From positions 62,001 to 126,000 of the forward strand of contig JAKLJP010000009.1 in assembly GCA_023151115.1 (NCBI GenBank): a DNA stretch of 64,000 nucleotides, read 5' to 3'. Source of the DNA: Anaerolineae bacterium. GTDB taxonomy: Bacteria > Chloroflexota > Anaerolineae > 4572-78 > J111. This document shows positions 7,860 to 16,422 of this stretch, in pieces. A program made the translations under genes and the position numbers. Under the pieces are notes generated by a model. It saw only the letters and a list, made by a program, of their open reading frames with translations. It searched no databases and was not told the origin of the DNA. Every line of letters begins with the position of its first letter. The first letter of the stretch is position 1.

Positions 7860-9026
7860 TCACTCGAAAATTTCCAGCACCGGCTTGCCGTCCCAGTTGG
7901 GGGGAATGGGTAATTTTAGGGCTTGTAGAGCCGTAGGGGCAGTATCGTAGGTGTTGATGGGGCGGGTCAAGGTAACACCGACAGGAACATTTGGCCCAAC
8001 GGCCAACCAGGGGATGGTGCGGTCTTCGGGGGAGTCATCGCCGTGGTTGAACCCATGGCCACCGTGGTCGGCTGTGACAATCAGGAGCGTGGTGTTCAGA
8101 TAGCCGCCACTTTCAAGGGTGGCCAAAATTTCGCCGATCAAATTATCTACAAAAGCGATGGCCTGAAGCTGGTTGGGCGACATCCAGCCGGAGGCATGGC
8201 CCACCCGGTCGGTATCGGGAAAGTGAAGAAAAAGGACGTGAGGCAGACCGGCCTGAATGATTTCAAGGGCGTGATCTTTGATGTCTGCATCGTGCATATC
8301 CGCCCCAAAGCGTTGATCTACCGAATTTGGCAAAACCAGGTAATTCATCTTCTCTTTGCCAAAAACCATAGCGGTTGTCAACCCGGCCTCGTGAGCCACG
8401 CTAAAGAGGGTCGGACCATTCATACCGGGCCAGCCGATATAGGGCATGCCCCACACAATTCCGTGCTTTTCCGGCAGCATGCCGCTGAGCATGGAGGCGT
8501 GGCTGGGCAGGGTGATGCTCAGCGAGACCGTTTGGGCATTGGGGCTGTAAGCGCCCTGCGCAATCAGGGTATCCAGATAAGGCGCTTCGGCGGCAAATAA
8601 GGCATCGGGCCGCAGGCCGTCAATGCTGATAATGATGACATGCTGGATTTGGGGCGGCGCGGGCGTGTCGGTTGGCTGTGGGGCGCTGGCAACCGGCGGC
8701 GGTTGGGTGGCGACAGCGGTCGGCGTTAGAGTCGGAGGCAGGGGGGTGGGCGTTTTGGTGGGTGTTGGCAGATAGATAACGGCCTGGGTGGCCGTCGCTG
8801 TGGGCGCTGAGGCCGGAGTCGCCTCTGGCAATTGAAAGTGCGTTGGGGCAAGCTGGGCAGCAGCCGGAGCCGCCTCTTGACCGGGCGTAAAAATCCAATA
8901 AGCCGAAACAGCCGCTACGCCGCTGCCTTCCAAAATAAGAATAGTCAGCCAAATGAGCAGCAGCTTGGGCGAGACAAACTTACGCCGCCGAGGTTTAGAT
9001 TTTTTTGGAGCAGATTTCGGTGGCAT
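7860..9026 (-). CDS. Membrane-anchored alkaline-phosphatase-superfamily phosphodiesterase
   Basis: 388 residues from the ATG at 9026, closely preceded by GGTGAGG; the frame extends 72 bases further upstream but that part looks non-coding. It has a basic N-terminus, one TM helix (~22-45), a Thr/Pro linker, then a type I phosphodiesterase/NPP domain. Metal site IISIDGLRPDALF, nucleophile region TLPSHASMLSG followed by PEKHGI, HFPDTDRVGHASGW and VTADHGGHG are all in place, so it should be active outside the cell. Nucleotide pyrophosphatase and phospholipase-C-like substrates are both possible. Confidence 0.82.
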   Translation of the reverse strand: MPPKSAPKKSKPRRRKFVSPKLLLIWLTILILEGSGVAAVSAYWIFTPGQEAAPAAAQLAPTHFQLPEATPASAPTATATQAVIYLPTPTKTPTPLPPTLTPTAVATQPPPVASAPQPTDTPAPPQIQHVIIISIDGLRPDALFAAEAPYLDTLIAQGAYSPNAQTVSLSITLPSHASMLSGMLPEKHGIVWGMPYIGWPGMNGPTLFSVAHEAGLTTAMVFGKEKMNYLVLPNSVDQRFGADMHDADIKDHALEIIQAGLPHVLFLHFPDTDRVGHASGWMSPNQLQAIAFVDNLIGEILATLESGGYLNTTLLIVTADHGGHGFNHGDDSPEDRTIPWLAVGPNVPVGVTLTRPINTYDTAPTALQALKLPIPPNWDGKPVLEIFE

Positions 9027-9085
9027 GATCCTCACCGGGTATTTTATGTCAAATATAATAACATAAATGTGGCGAAGATCAAGTC

Positions 9086-9278
9086 TCAGTGGATCCAAAT
9101 TTCCCGTAGGGTGGCAACCCTATGCCGCCCGCTGACGCATGGGGATGCGTCAGCTACGGAAATTTTGAAATGCGTTGGGTATACTCAGTAGATCCAATTT
9201 TCCGAGGAGTGAGGCACGCCTTCGTGCCGAACGCCGCCGCACGTGGGCGTACTGACCCCTCAAATTTGGATCCACTGA
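9086..9278. mobile_element. MITE-like element with 17-bp perfect terminal inverted repeats
   Basis: TCAGTGGATCCAAATTT (9086-9102) is exactly complementary to 9262-9278, bounding 193 bases with no protein-coding look. Inside are a perfect palindromic stem CTGACGCAT-GGGG-style loop (~9131-9152), a GGCACG/CGTGCC stem (~9212-9227) and a degenerate third copy of the terminal word (~9186-9205). I saw no obvious target-site duplication. It lies between the phosphodiesterase start and the 3' end of the ArgH-like gene. Confidence 0.7.
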
Positions 9279-9299
9279 TACTATTCAGTTTGGCTCATG

Positions 9300-10901
9300 T
9301 TAAGTACTAGTGCAAAGCAGGCCGGGCTCCCACGCCCGGCCCTCGGCGGCGTGGGAGCCGCCTCCGCTAAATTGCACTTGTTCTATACATGAGCCTTCAG
9401 TTTTAATCAACTCGCGGACCCGGCTCAACAAGGCTGTTTCGGCGGCAGCGACTCGGGCGGCGGCTTCTTCAGACCAGGCCCGGTGGCGGGCCAGAGCATC
9501 CCGGCACTCGGCCAGCATTGCTTGCAAAGGCTCCGGCGCGGCCCCCCCTGCCTGGCGGCGGGCAGCCACTCCGACAGAAGGATCGAGCGCCTGGGCCAGC
9601 GCCCCTGCTGAAAGATGGAGTGGATGACCGAGGACTGCCTGAGCCGCCGCATCTACCTCGATGCTGGTAATTTTGCGGGCAGAGCGACTCGCGGAGAGAG
9701 CATCGCTCACCAGCCGGCCTACCACCTGGTGAGCCGAGCGAAAGTCCAGCCCGGTTTCAAGGGTGATGATTTCGGCCAGGTCGGTGGCGATGGCAAAACT
9801 GTCCGCCAGGCGTTGACCGGCCAGCGTGGCGTTGAAACGCAGCCCCCGCAGCACCCCGGTCATAAGCGTCGCCGCGCCGGTAGCCGTCTGCACCGCTCGC
9901 GGGACGCTGCCGTAGGCAAAAACGCGGTTATCCACTTGCCCGGAAGGGGTGCGGCCATAGGCGGCGGCTGAGACTAACTCGCCGGACAGTTCATTAGCTA
10001 CACCGCGAATATAAGTTAAGGCGTAGGGGTTTTTCTTTTGGGGCATGATGACGCTGGCGCGGGCGTGGCCATCGGCCAACTCAATCAGATCAAATTCGGC
10101 GGTGGCGAAGATTTGCAAATCCTCAGCCAGCCGGTCCAGGTTGACCAGCGCCGCCGCCAGCACCGACAGGGTTTCAATCGGGCCGTCCGGCGGCCACATA
10201 GCATCGCGGGCGTGGGGAACCAGACCGGCGAAGCCGAGCAAATCGGCCAGGCGCTGCCGATTTTGGGGCAGCCGGGAACCGTTGACGCTGCCACAGCCGG
10301 CCGGGCTGAGGTTGGTGCGGCCATACAACGTCTGGAGGCGATCCAGGTCACGCAGCAGGGGATAGACAAAGGTGAGCAGATAATGGCCGAAAGTTGTCGG
10401 TTGGGCCGGTTGGAGATAGGTGTAATCGGCCATGAGGCTGGCTTGATGCGCTTCGGCCTGCTCCAGCAGGGCCAGTCCGGCCTCGCTCAAGGCGGCGGAA
10501 AAGTCCAACAGCCGGCGGCGTAAAATCAGGCGGTAGCCGGTGGTCGTAGACTCGCGCCGGGCGCGGCCTGCGCCCAACCAGCCGGTAGCCGGAGTTCGCG
10601 CGGCCAGCCAGGCTTCACGGTTAGTGTAGAGATCGCCCAATGCCGGATCGGGGCTAAAATCGGGCGGGGCAGCATGCAGGGCCAGCAAGGCAGCCAACAA
10701 GTCCTGTCCGGCTTCCAGCGGAATTACCCCGCCTTCAATCAGCATAATTGTATGGGCCAGGTCAGCCAAGCTCATGCCTTCAAACAAGGGTATTTGGTCG
10801 GCCAACTCGCGGGCAAAGGCAGTTTGGACTAGTTCGGGGGCTGGTCCGGCGGCGAGCCGGCTGCCTACGCTTAAAACGTCCACCTCGACTCGCTCAGGCA
10901 T
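9300..10901 (-). CDS. Divergent argininosuccinate-lyase-like enzyme (fumarate lyase superfamily)
   Basis: 533 residues, longer than ArgH (~460). The ArgH type is shown by LQPAQPTTFGHYLL (~175), GCGSVNGSRLP (~215) and the catalytic loop ASVIMPQKKNPYALTYIRG (~290), with the first loop Ser conserved but G and the second S changed. The N-terminus lacks the usual LWGGRF. The last ~27 residues are encoded by a palindromic repeat (9309-9378). It overlaps the next gene by 8 bases (ATGCCTGA-type coupling). Arginine synthesis is possible, but divergence and the odd partner argue for another lyase substrate. Confidence 0.7.
   Translation of the reverse strand: MPERVEVDVLSVGSRLAAGPAPELVQTAFARELADQIPLFEGMSLADLAHTIMLIEGGVIPLEAGQDLLAALLALHAAPPDFSPDPALGDLYTNREAWLAARTPATGWLGAGRARRESTTTGYRLILRRRLLDFSAALSEAGLALLEQAEAHQASLMADYTYLQPAQPTTFGHYLLTFVYPLLRDLDRLQTLYGRTNLSPAGCGSVNGSRLPQNRQRLADLLGFAGLVPHARDAMWPPDGPIETLSVLAAALVNLDRLAEDLQIFATAEFDLIELADGHARASVIMPQKKNPYALTYIRGVANELSGELVSAAAYGRTPSGQVDNRVFAYGSVPRAVQTATGAATLMTGVLRGLRFNATLAGQRLADSFAIATDLAEIITLETGLDFRSAHQVVGRLVSDALSASRSARKITSIEVDAAAQAVLGHPLHLSAGALAQALDPSVGVAARRQAGGAAPEPLQAMLAECRDALARHRAWSEEAAARVAAAETALLSRVRELIKTEGSCIEQVQFSGGGSHAAEGRAWEPGLLCTST
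9309..9378. repeat. Palindromic repeat, family copy 1 (GGCTCC-ACGCC element)
   Basis: A 70-bp element with AGTGCAA/TTGCACT ends. Its core arms GGCTCCCACGCC (9325-9336) and GGCGTGGGAGCC (9348-9359) pair perfectly, and an alternative GCCGGGC/GCCCGGC stem competes with them. A second copy lies at 57291-57338. This copy is translated as the C-terminus of the ArgH-like protein. Confidence 0.8.
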
Positions 10902-11802
10902 ACGCTACCTCGGCGGCCAGTTGGCGTAAGGCCGACTCCACCATAGCCAGGTCGGCCCCCCAGGGAACAACCCCAATCGGGCCATCCTGCTCAATGTGAT
11001 ACTCTAGCAGGCAACATTTGAGCAGGGTCGGTTCGGTGCGGACGCCGGCCAGCTTGCGGGGACACATTTCCACGCGGGGCGGCTCATCGCCGTAATAATG
11101 GCGATGAAATTGCAGGCTGCGCTCACAGCCAATGAGAGTCCAATTTTGCCGGGCAGGGCGTTCATCCAAAAAACTAACCGGCGCGGGCAGGTTGTCCAGA
11201 CCGCCGGAGCGGCAAGGGACTAAGTAAGCTGTAGGCTGCACTTGGCGGGCCAAATCCGTCACCTCGATTCGTTCCAGTTCCAGGCGAATGGGCGGCAAGT
11301 CGGCGTAGCTGAGGACGTGTTGGGCCAGGCCGTAGAGCTTGGGCGGCTCCGGCGGGGCCACTTCGACCACCCGAATCACCAGCGGGTCGGGGTGGTGGAT
11401 AAAGTTGACGTGATCGTACATACCCTCGACCACTACGGTGCTTTCCGGCCCCAGGCCCAACTCGTGGGCGACGCTCGCTAGGGCGGAGCGATTGGCCGGA
11501 TCTACGGCGGGGCGTTTCACGTAAACACAGGTGTCCGGCAGCGCCAGCACCTCAACAGAGGTAATACAAGAGAAGAGCGGCTCCGCTTCGGCGCGAGTGA
11601 TGGCAACCACGGCAGTCTCCTTGTCCTTGCCTTTGAGGACGATGAAATCGGTGCGGCGGTAGGCTTCGCGCTCCAACAGCAGGGACTCGATGGCCTCAGC
11701 GGTCATGGGGCCGTGGTAGGGCTGTACACTCACCCGGCGGTAGGGCAGTGGGGTCAGATTGCGCTGGCTGCGCCAGGATCGAGGTTTAGGATTATTGTTC
11801 AT
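10894..11802 (-). CDS. Conserved-looking protein of unknown function, coupled to ArgH-like lyase
   Basis: 302 residues from the ATG at 11802, preceded by GGAGG four bases away; a longer frame to 11874 lacks a ribosome-binding site. I do not recognise the family. The sequence is well-behaved globular protein without TM segments or signal peptide. It has acidic and His-rich patches (EGMYDHVNFIHHPDP), several Cys residues (SCITS, DTCVYVKRP, LLKCCLLEYHI) and a C-terminal helix. It overlaps the lyase by 8 bases, so both are almost surely made together; it may supply or process the lyase substrate. Confidence 0.65.
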   Translation of the reverse strand: MNNNPKPRSWRSQRNLTPLPYRRVSVQPYHGPMTAEAIESLLLEREAYRRTDFIVLKGKDKETAVVAITRAEAEPLFSCITSVEVLALPDTCVYVKRPAVDPANRSALASVAHELGLGPESTVVVEGMYDHVNFIHHPDPLVIRVVEVAPPEPPKLYGLAQHVLSYADLPPIRLELERIEVTDLARQVQPTAYLVPCRSGGLDNLPAPVSFLDERPARQNWTLIGCERSLQFHRHYYGDEPPRVEMCPRKLAGVRTEPTLLKCCLLEYHIEQDGPIGVVPWGADLAMVESALRQLAAEVAYA

Positions 11803-12034
11803 ATAGCCTCCTGGAAAAACTTTGGCGGTGAGGAGATTGCCTAAAATGAACGGGCACAAACACGCCACACACAAGCCGCTGGCTCTTTACTATACTGCTT
11901 TACCATAACAGGTCAAATTTGAATTTATGGATAGAGGGGATGCTCTGGCGAATGTTGGGTTGGATTGAACTGAGCTACCAGGAGAGATAGCGGGTCAGGG
12001 TTATGGAGACAAAACTGTTTTATGATTATGTCTC

Positions 12035-12063
12035 TTGCAACTTATGAAAAGTTCTGGTACAAT
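12035..12063 (+). promoter_or_regulatory. Sigma70-type promoter for the Xer recombinase gene
   Basis: TTGCAA (12035-12040), 17-base spacer, TACAAT (12058-12063) preceded by TG one base upstream (extended -10). It would give a ~200-base untranslated leader before the ATG at 12274. Confidence 0.6.
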
Positions 12064-12069
12064 GGGCTT

Positions 12070-12167
12070 AAGCTTAATTCCCCCTTTTATCTTAGGTGCT
12101 GTCCGCTATACCTGCCATAGGTATAATTTGGGGTTTTGGCCGATTTTGGACAGCGAATTATAAGCTT
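12070..12167 (+). ncRNA. Structured leader upstream of the Xer recombinase gene
   Basis: Three nested inverted repeats: AAGCTTAATTC (12070-12080) with GAATTATAAGCTT (12155-12167, two-base bulge), GCTGTCC (12098-12104) with GGACAGC (12148-12154), and TATACCT (12107-12113) with AGGTATA (12119-12125). It starts just after the predicted transcription start. Alternatives: an attenuator or a DNA recombination site acted on by the recombinase. The rest of 11803-12273 shows nothing recognisable. Confidence 0.5.
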
Positions 12168-12273
12168 TGCCTAACACCCAGTAATTTTGAGTTTAAAAAC
12201 CTGAGCAAGTTACTCAAGCAAGAACTTCGAAGTTAGCGCCACTTTATTATAAAGCCTGCGTGAGGAGTAGACG

Positions 12274-13164
12274 ATGAGAGATAGAATTCAAGCGTTCCTT
12301 AACTTTCTTGCCGCAGAAAAAGGATATGCCGAAAATACCATTGCTGCCTATCAAAATGACCTGGGGCAATTTTTCTTGCATATTCAAAAGAAAACGGATG
12401 AGAAAGTAGAAACGTGGGCGCAGGTCAAAAAAAGTGTGATTATTGATTACATCGAGCGGATCAAAAGCGGCACTTATACCTCCTCGACGGTGGCGCGTAA
12501 GGTAGCGGCCATCAAATCCTTCTTTCATTTTTTGGTCGCTGAAGGTGACTTAAAAGAAGACCCCACCCTGACCCTTGATTCGCCCAAAGTGAAAAAACGT
12601 CTGCCCAAAGCCATCTCGATGAATGAAATTGACCAGCTGTTGCAGGCGCCCTCCGGCCAAAATGGTCCCAAAGCCGAGCGCGACCTGGCCCTGTTGGAAA
12701 TGCTTTACGCTTCGGGTATGCGGGTAACGGAGTTGGTTTCGCTTAATGTGGCCGATATTGACATTGATGGCAATATCGGCAAAGTGCGGGTCAAAGGCAA
12801 AAAAAGCAATTCCAAAGCGCGCGAGATTCCGATTACGGGCACGGCCCTGAATATCCTCAAAACGTATCTGCGGCATGGCCGGGAGCAGTTGGTCCATGAT
12901 CCGAATGAGGGGGCGCTTTTCCTCAACAATCGCGGGCAGCGCCTGACCCGCCAGGGTTTGTGGCTGATCATCAAACATTATGTGGAAGCGGTCGGCATTT
13001 CCGCCGAAGTGACCCCACACACGCTCCGCCACTCTTTTGCGGCCCATAAACTCAGCCAGGGCCGGTCACTGCAAGACATTCAAAAATTGTTGGGCCACGC
13101 CAATATTTCAACCACCCAGGTCTATGCTCACCTGACCCAGGAAAGCGAAAAAGAAGCTCGTTGA
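12274..13164 (+). CDS. xerC: Tyrosine recombinase XerC/XerD family
   Basis: 296 residues. The N-terminal SAM-like core-binding domain (~1-90) is followed by a catalytic domain with the complete active site: Arg150 (ASGMRVTELVSL), Lys in VRVKGKK, His249 and Arg252 (TPHTLRHSFA), His275 (LLGHANISTTQ) and Tyr284. The length is typical of Xer proteins that resolve chromosome dimers at dif, usually with FtsK, which is encoded at the right edge of this window. Start follows GAGGAG. XerC versus XerD or a lone Xer cannot be separated by eye. No transposase-like neighbours. Confidence 0.88.
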   Translation: MRDRIQAFLNFLAAEKGYAENTIAAYQNDLGQFFLHIQKKTDEKVETWAQVKKSVIIDYIERIKSGTYTSSTVARKVAAIKSFFHFLVAEGDLKEDPTLTLDSPKVKKRLPKAISMNEIDQLLQAPSGQNGPKAERDLALLEMLYASGMRVTELVSLNVADIDIDGNIGKVRVKGKKSNSKAREIPITGTALNILKTYLRHGREQLVHDPNEGALFLNNRGQRLTRQGLWLIIKHYVEAVGISAEVTPHTLRHSFAAHKLSQGRSLQDIQKLLGHANISTTQVYAHLTQESEKEAR

Positions 13165-13235
13165 GCCAAAACAGTTTGGTTGTGTAGTTTCCAAAAAAGA
13201 GTGAACCCATTACAGGGTGTTGTCAGTTCTACAAT

Positions 13236-13286
13236 AAAACGTAAAACGTAATGATTTTGGGTTATCACCCTTACGTTTTACGTTTT
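13236..13286. terminator. Strong hairpin terminator between xer and punA (AAACGTAA repeat)
   Basis: AAAACGTAAAACGTAA (13236-13251) pairs perfectly with 13271-13286 around a 19-base loop that holds a small GGG/CCC stem, and ends in a T-run. The ACGTAAAACGTAATG word recurs at 56011-56062 in a second hairpin, so it is also a repeat family. Confidence 0.7.
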
Positions 13287-13318
13287 TTATTTCAGTAGGA
13301 GTCAGGGAGGTTAAACCT

Positions 13319-14173
13319 GTGGAAATTAAAGATTTTTTCACCTATGAAGAGTATCAACAGGCCGCTGACTACATTCGGGGCAAAACGCAGCATCAACCGG
13401 CCATTGGCCTGATTCTGGGATCCGGCCTCAGCCCGCTGGCCGATGAAATCGAGCAGGCCGATCATATTCCCTACGCCGACATTCCCCATTTTCCGGTTTC
13501 CGGGGTCGCCGGGCATGCCGGTAAACTGGTCATCGGACAATTGGCCGGAAAAGCCGTGCTGGTCATGCAGGGCCGGACCCATTTTTACGAGGGCTACTCG
13601 ACGCAGCATATCACCTTGCCGGTGCGGGTGATGCGGCTGCTGGGGGTGCAAACCCTGATTGTCACCAACGCGGCCGGGGGGCTTAATCGAAACTTCAAAG
13701 CCGGCGAGTTGATGTTGATTACCGACCACATTAACCTGGTCGGCATGACCGGGAACTCGCCGCTGCACGGCCCCAACCTGGAGGAGTTTGGCCCGCGTTT
13801 CCCCAGTATGACCCATGCCTATGATCCGGCTTTAACGGCCCTGGCCCGCCAAACCGCCCGGAGTTTAAACCTGACCTTGCAGGAAGGCGTTTACGCCTGC
13901 CTGTCCGGCCCAACCTTTGAAACGCCGGCCGAGAACCGTTTTCTCCATCTCCTGGGGGCCGACGCCGTAGGTATGTCAACCGCGCATGAGGTGGTGGTGG
14001 CAAATCACTGCGGCATGCGCGTGCTGGGGGTCAGCAGCATTACCAACATCTCGATCCTGGAAATCAGTTCCACCGCCGAAACTACCCACGAGGAGGTTTT
14101 GGAAACGGGCAAACGGATTGTACCCAATTTGATGGCGCTTCTCAAAGGGGTGCTGGCGGCCATGACTCCCTAA
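13319..14173 (+). CDS. punA: Purine nucleoside phosphorylase (trimeric PNP)
   Basis: 284 residues from a GTG eight bases after GGGAGG. It phosphorolyses inosine and guanosine nucleosides in purine salvage. Landmarks: GLILGSGLSPLADEI (~32), VAGHAGKLVIG (~65), MQGRTHFYEGYS (~85), TNAAGGLN (~117), GPTFETPAE (~197) and GADAVGMSTAHEVVVANHCG (~217-236), the last holding the base- and ribose-contact residues. The pattern fits the low-molecular-mass trimeric type rather than MTAP, although AHEV departs from the usual VPEV/TPEV. A long imperfect hairpin follows it (14211-14262). Confidence 0.92.
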   Translation: MEIKDFFTYEEYQQAADYIRGKTQHQPAIGLILGSGLSPLADEIEQADHIPYADIPHFPVSGVAGHAGKLVIGQLAGKAVLVMQGRTHFYEGYSTQHITLPVRVMRLLGVQTLIVTNAAGGLNRNFKAGELMLITDHINLVGMTGNSPLHGPNLEEFGPRFPSMTHAYDPALTALARQTARSLNLTLQEGVYACLSGPTFETPAENRFLHLLGADAVGMSTAHEVVVANHCGMRVLGVSSITNISILEISSTAETTHEEVLETGKRIVPNLMALLKGVLAAMTP

Positions 14174-14210
14174 CACTTAGTAAGCATCCAAAATTTACTT
14201 CCCGTTTTGA

Positions 14211-14262
14211 GTTCCCACCAGTTCCCTTAGCTCCCTGGGAACTCATAGGAACTGGGGGGAAC
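14211..14262. terminator. Long imperfect hairpin downstream of punA
   Basis: GTTCCCACCAGTTCC (14211-14225) pairs with GGAACTGGGGGGAAC (14248-14262) at 14 of 15 positions, with an inner AGTTCCC/GGGAACT stem as an alternative. A short T-rich stretch follows. It could be a terminator or one of the local repeat hairpins. Confidence 0.5.
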
Positions 14263-14363
14263 TTATCTTTAGACGATTACTTAGTCAATGTATGACATAA
14301 TTTGCTCCTATGTCTACCTGTTTGTATACTGAGGCTGAATTACAGAAGTTGTAGCTATTTACT

Positions 14364-14400
14364 GCACCCTGAGTAGGCCGAAGGCCGTATCGAAGGGTGC
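14364..14400. repeat. GCACCCTGAG...AGGGTGC palindromic repeat
   Basis: GCACCCT (14364-14370) pairs with AGGGTGC (14394-14400) around GGCC-GAA-GGCC. The wording CCCTGAG...TCGAAGGG resembles the element inserted in purB. Otherwise the 14174-14487 spacer holds only the punA hairpin. Confidence 0.6.
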
Positions 14401-14487
14401 TATTTGGCGAGTAGTTACCAGAAGTTTTTTGCTCTAAACGAGTATACACTCTAAAATATACCCCTTTGCGTTTTAAGGGGATACTGC

Positions 14488-15219
14488 ATGCTAGAATTTC
14501 TCAGGCCAATCGCCTTATTCGACACCTGGCTGTACCTCGGTTTGGGTCTTGTCGCGCTTTTTTTTATCAGAATTATGTGGTTGGCCCGGCGAGACCGGGT
14601 GCGTTCCATTTTTACCCTGGAGCGCGAAAACGCCAATACCCGTATGACCCGGGCCTTTATTGGCCTCATGGTCGTTTTGAGTTTAGCCCTGGGCGTTTAT
14701 TACCTGAGCGTTATCACGCCGACCATCGTCCCCCCGCCCCAGGACACCCCCACCCCCACGCCCATTATCGCCCTGCCCCCCACACCGACTCCGCCGCCTT
14801 TATTGCCGACTCCCACGCCCTCGTTAACCCCTTCACCCACTTCACCTCCCCCCACGTTTGAGGCGGAAATTACCGTCACCCCCACCCCCAATGCGCCTGC
14901 CCCTGGTGGACAGACGCCGAACTGCCCTAACCCCAATGCCCGCATCACCCAACCCGGTACAGGGGCGCGGGTGAGTGGGGTCATCCAAATCAGCGGGGCA
15001 GCCACGGTGGATAACTTTGATTACTACAAATTCGAGTTCCGCCCGCCCGGCGGCGAGTGGTCTTTTATTCAAAGTTATGACAATGCCGTGTTGGGCGGTA
15101 TCCTCGGCTCGTGGAACACCGGCACGGCCGCGCCCGGCGAGTACGAATTTCGGCTGGTGGTGGTGGATAACATCGGCAACTACCCGGAGCCGTGCGTGAT
15201 TCGGCTGATTGTGCAATGA
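14488..15219 (+). CDS. Membrane-anchored protein with Thr/Pro linker and Ig-like domain
   Basis: 243 residues. Two TM helices (~10-30 and ~52-75) frame a short basic cytoplasmic loop (LARRDRVRS). A ~65-residue Thr/Pro linker leads to a C-terminal ~95-residue beta-sandwich (ITQPGTGARVSGVIQISGAA, FYYKFEFRPPG-like strand, PGEYEFRLVVVDNIGN) of the bacterial Ig/Big type. Two Cys residues, NCPNP and EPCVI, could form an extracytoplasmic disulfide. Function unknown; probably a cell-surface protein. Confidence 0.75.
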   Translation: MLEFLRPIALFDTWLYLGLGLVALFFIRIMWLARRDRVRSIFTLERENANTRMTRAFIGLMVVLSLALGVYYLSVITPTIVPPPQDTPTPTPIIALPPTPTPPPLLPTPTPSLTPSPTSPPPTFEAEITVTPTPNAPAPGGQTPNCPNPNARITQPGTGARVSGVIQISGAATVDNFDYYKFEFRPPGGEWSFIQSYDNAVLGGILGSWNTGTAAPGEYEFRLVVVDNIGNYPEPCVIRLIVQ

Positions 15220-15361
15220 CAGATAGCAGGGTAGCAAAGTAACAAATACCTCGGTTTAGAATGTTTGTGCTATACTCTAAACATCGTATAATATAACTGT
15301 CTGTTTTCCTCCTGTATATTACTATATTGCCCAAGTCTTACCCTTTTGGTAGCGAGATTAG

Positions 15362-16420
15362 ATGAATGCAAATTTAATAGCCGCCAAGAATGCATTGGAC
15401 AGAATTATACGTAAAGGTCGCGCTCACCTTTATAAGCCTATTCACATTGCTGAAGTCTTGTATTATTCACGAAATGGAGTTGCCAGAGTAAACGTCAGCC
15501 AACTCGACACTTATCGAACAATTAGCAAGAGATGGCGCGATGATGTTTCGCGACGGTTAGTAGGGCGCAGGTCAACTTCTACGGCCAAGTATCAAGACGA
15601 TATTTTTAACGATAGCGCGATGCCGCCTCAGTTGTTGGCAATTCTCGATGAAGAAAATAAACGACAGGATGGAGTTGTAGAAGTCTACATTTATCATAAG
15701 ATAAGACAACGTTTACAAGATGTTGCTGATGCTTACAACTATCTCGAACAATCCACGGTTGACACATTTTCATTGAAGGCGTTTTTAGATTATTTTGAGA
15801 AAAGACCCGGCTTAAAGCGAAGTGTAGACAAAGCTTATGAAATTGTAGTTTACGCATTATTCTCCACACTGGTAGACGAATTAAAAGCGACCGTTTCTTT
15901 GACCCTTGATAATCCTGATCCAGGAGTCCTCGAAGATTTTTCGTTATTTGCCGAGTATGTTTTGGGAGTTAATCAGAGCAAAACGGTTATCGTAAAACCG
16001 GCCAGAATATATCGTGGCGGTGTTGCCAATGCCGCTGATCGGGGGTTGGATATGTGGGCGAACTTTGGTCCCGCTGTCCAGGTAAAACATCTGCGACTTG
16101 ATGCAGAGTTAGCTGATGAAATTGCTGAGGAAGTTGCAACAGATGATATTGTTATTGTTTGTAAGACCGCTGAGGCAACGTTAATTCAATCCTTGCTGAA
16201 TCAAATCGGCAAACCGATAAGGGGCATCATCACCCAAGATAACTTGTTGGATTGGTATGCTCTATGTCTGACCAAATACCAGAGCCGTATGGGGGACAAA
16301 ATTTTGAGACATCTGCGCAACGAATTTACGCAAGAATTTCCTTCCCTGGAGGGGATGCCTTCTTTTCTCAATGAACGAGGCTATACAGTCACTAAATTGA
16401 CTGACGATTGGCAATTGTAA
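15362..16420 (+). CDS. HaeII-like type II restriction endonuclease
   Basis: 352 residues. The sequence follows what I know of the HaeII family (recognises RGCGCY): N-terminal AKNALDRIIRKGRAHLYKPI, DTYRTISKRWRD (~49), RSVDKAYEIVVYALF (~153), and NAADRGLDMWANFG (~223-236) followed by VQVKHL (~239-244). The last two probably supply the D...xK metal site. It ends two bases before the start of a DNA methylase gene, giving an R-M pair. The block is AT-richer than its flanks, consistent with transfer. Cognate specificity is inferred from the family only. Confidence 0.78.
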   Translation: MNANLIAAKNALDRIIRKGRAHLYKPIHIAEVLYYSRNGVARVNVSQLDTYRTISKRWRDDVSRRLVGRRSTSTAKYQDDIFNDSAMPPQLLAILDEENKRQDGVVEVYIYHKIRQRLQDVADAYNYLEQSTVDTFSLKAFLDYFEKRPGLKRSVDKAYEIVVYALFSTLVDELKATVSLTLDNPDPGVLEDFSLFAEYVLGVNQSKTVIVKPARIYRGGVANAADRGLDMWANFGPAVQVKHLRLDAELADEIAEEVATDDIVIVCKTAEATLIQSLLNQIGKPIRGIITQDNLLDWYALCLTKYQSRMGDKILRHLRNEFTQEFPSLEGMPSFLNERGYTVTKLTDDWQL

Positions 16421-16422
16421 TT

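Noticed and set aside
11803..11874. Upstream extension of the unknown gene at 10894
   Set aside because: The ATG at 11802 has a well-placed GGAGG, whereas the extension has none and looks non-coding.
12098..12154. dif site next to xer
   Set aside because: The palindrome does not resemble the dif consensus (no TTATGTTAA-type arm), so I only list it as a structured region.
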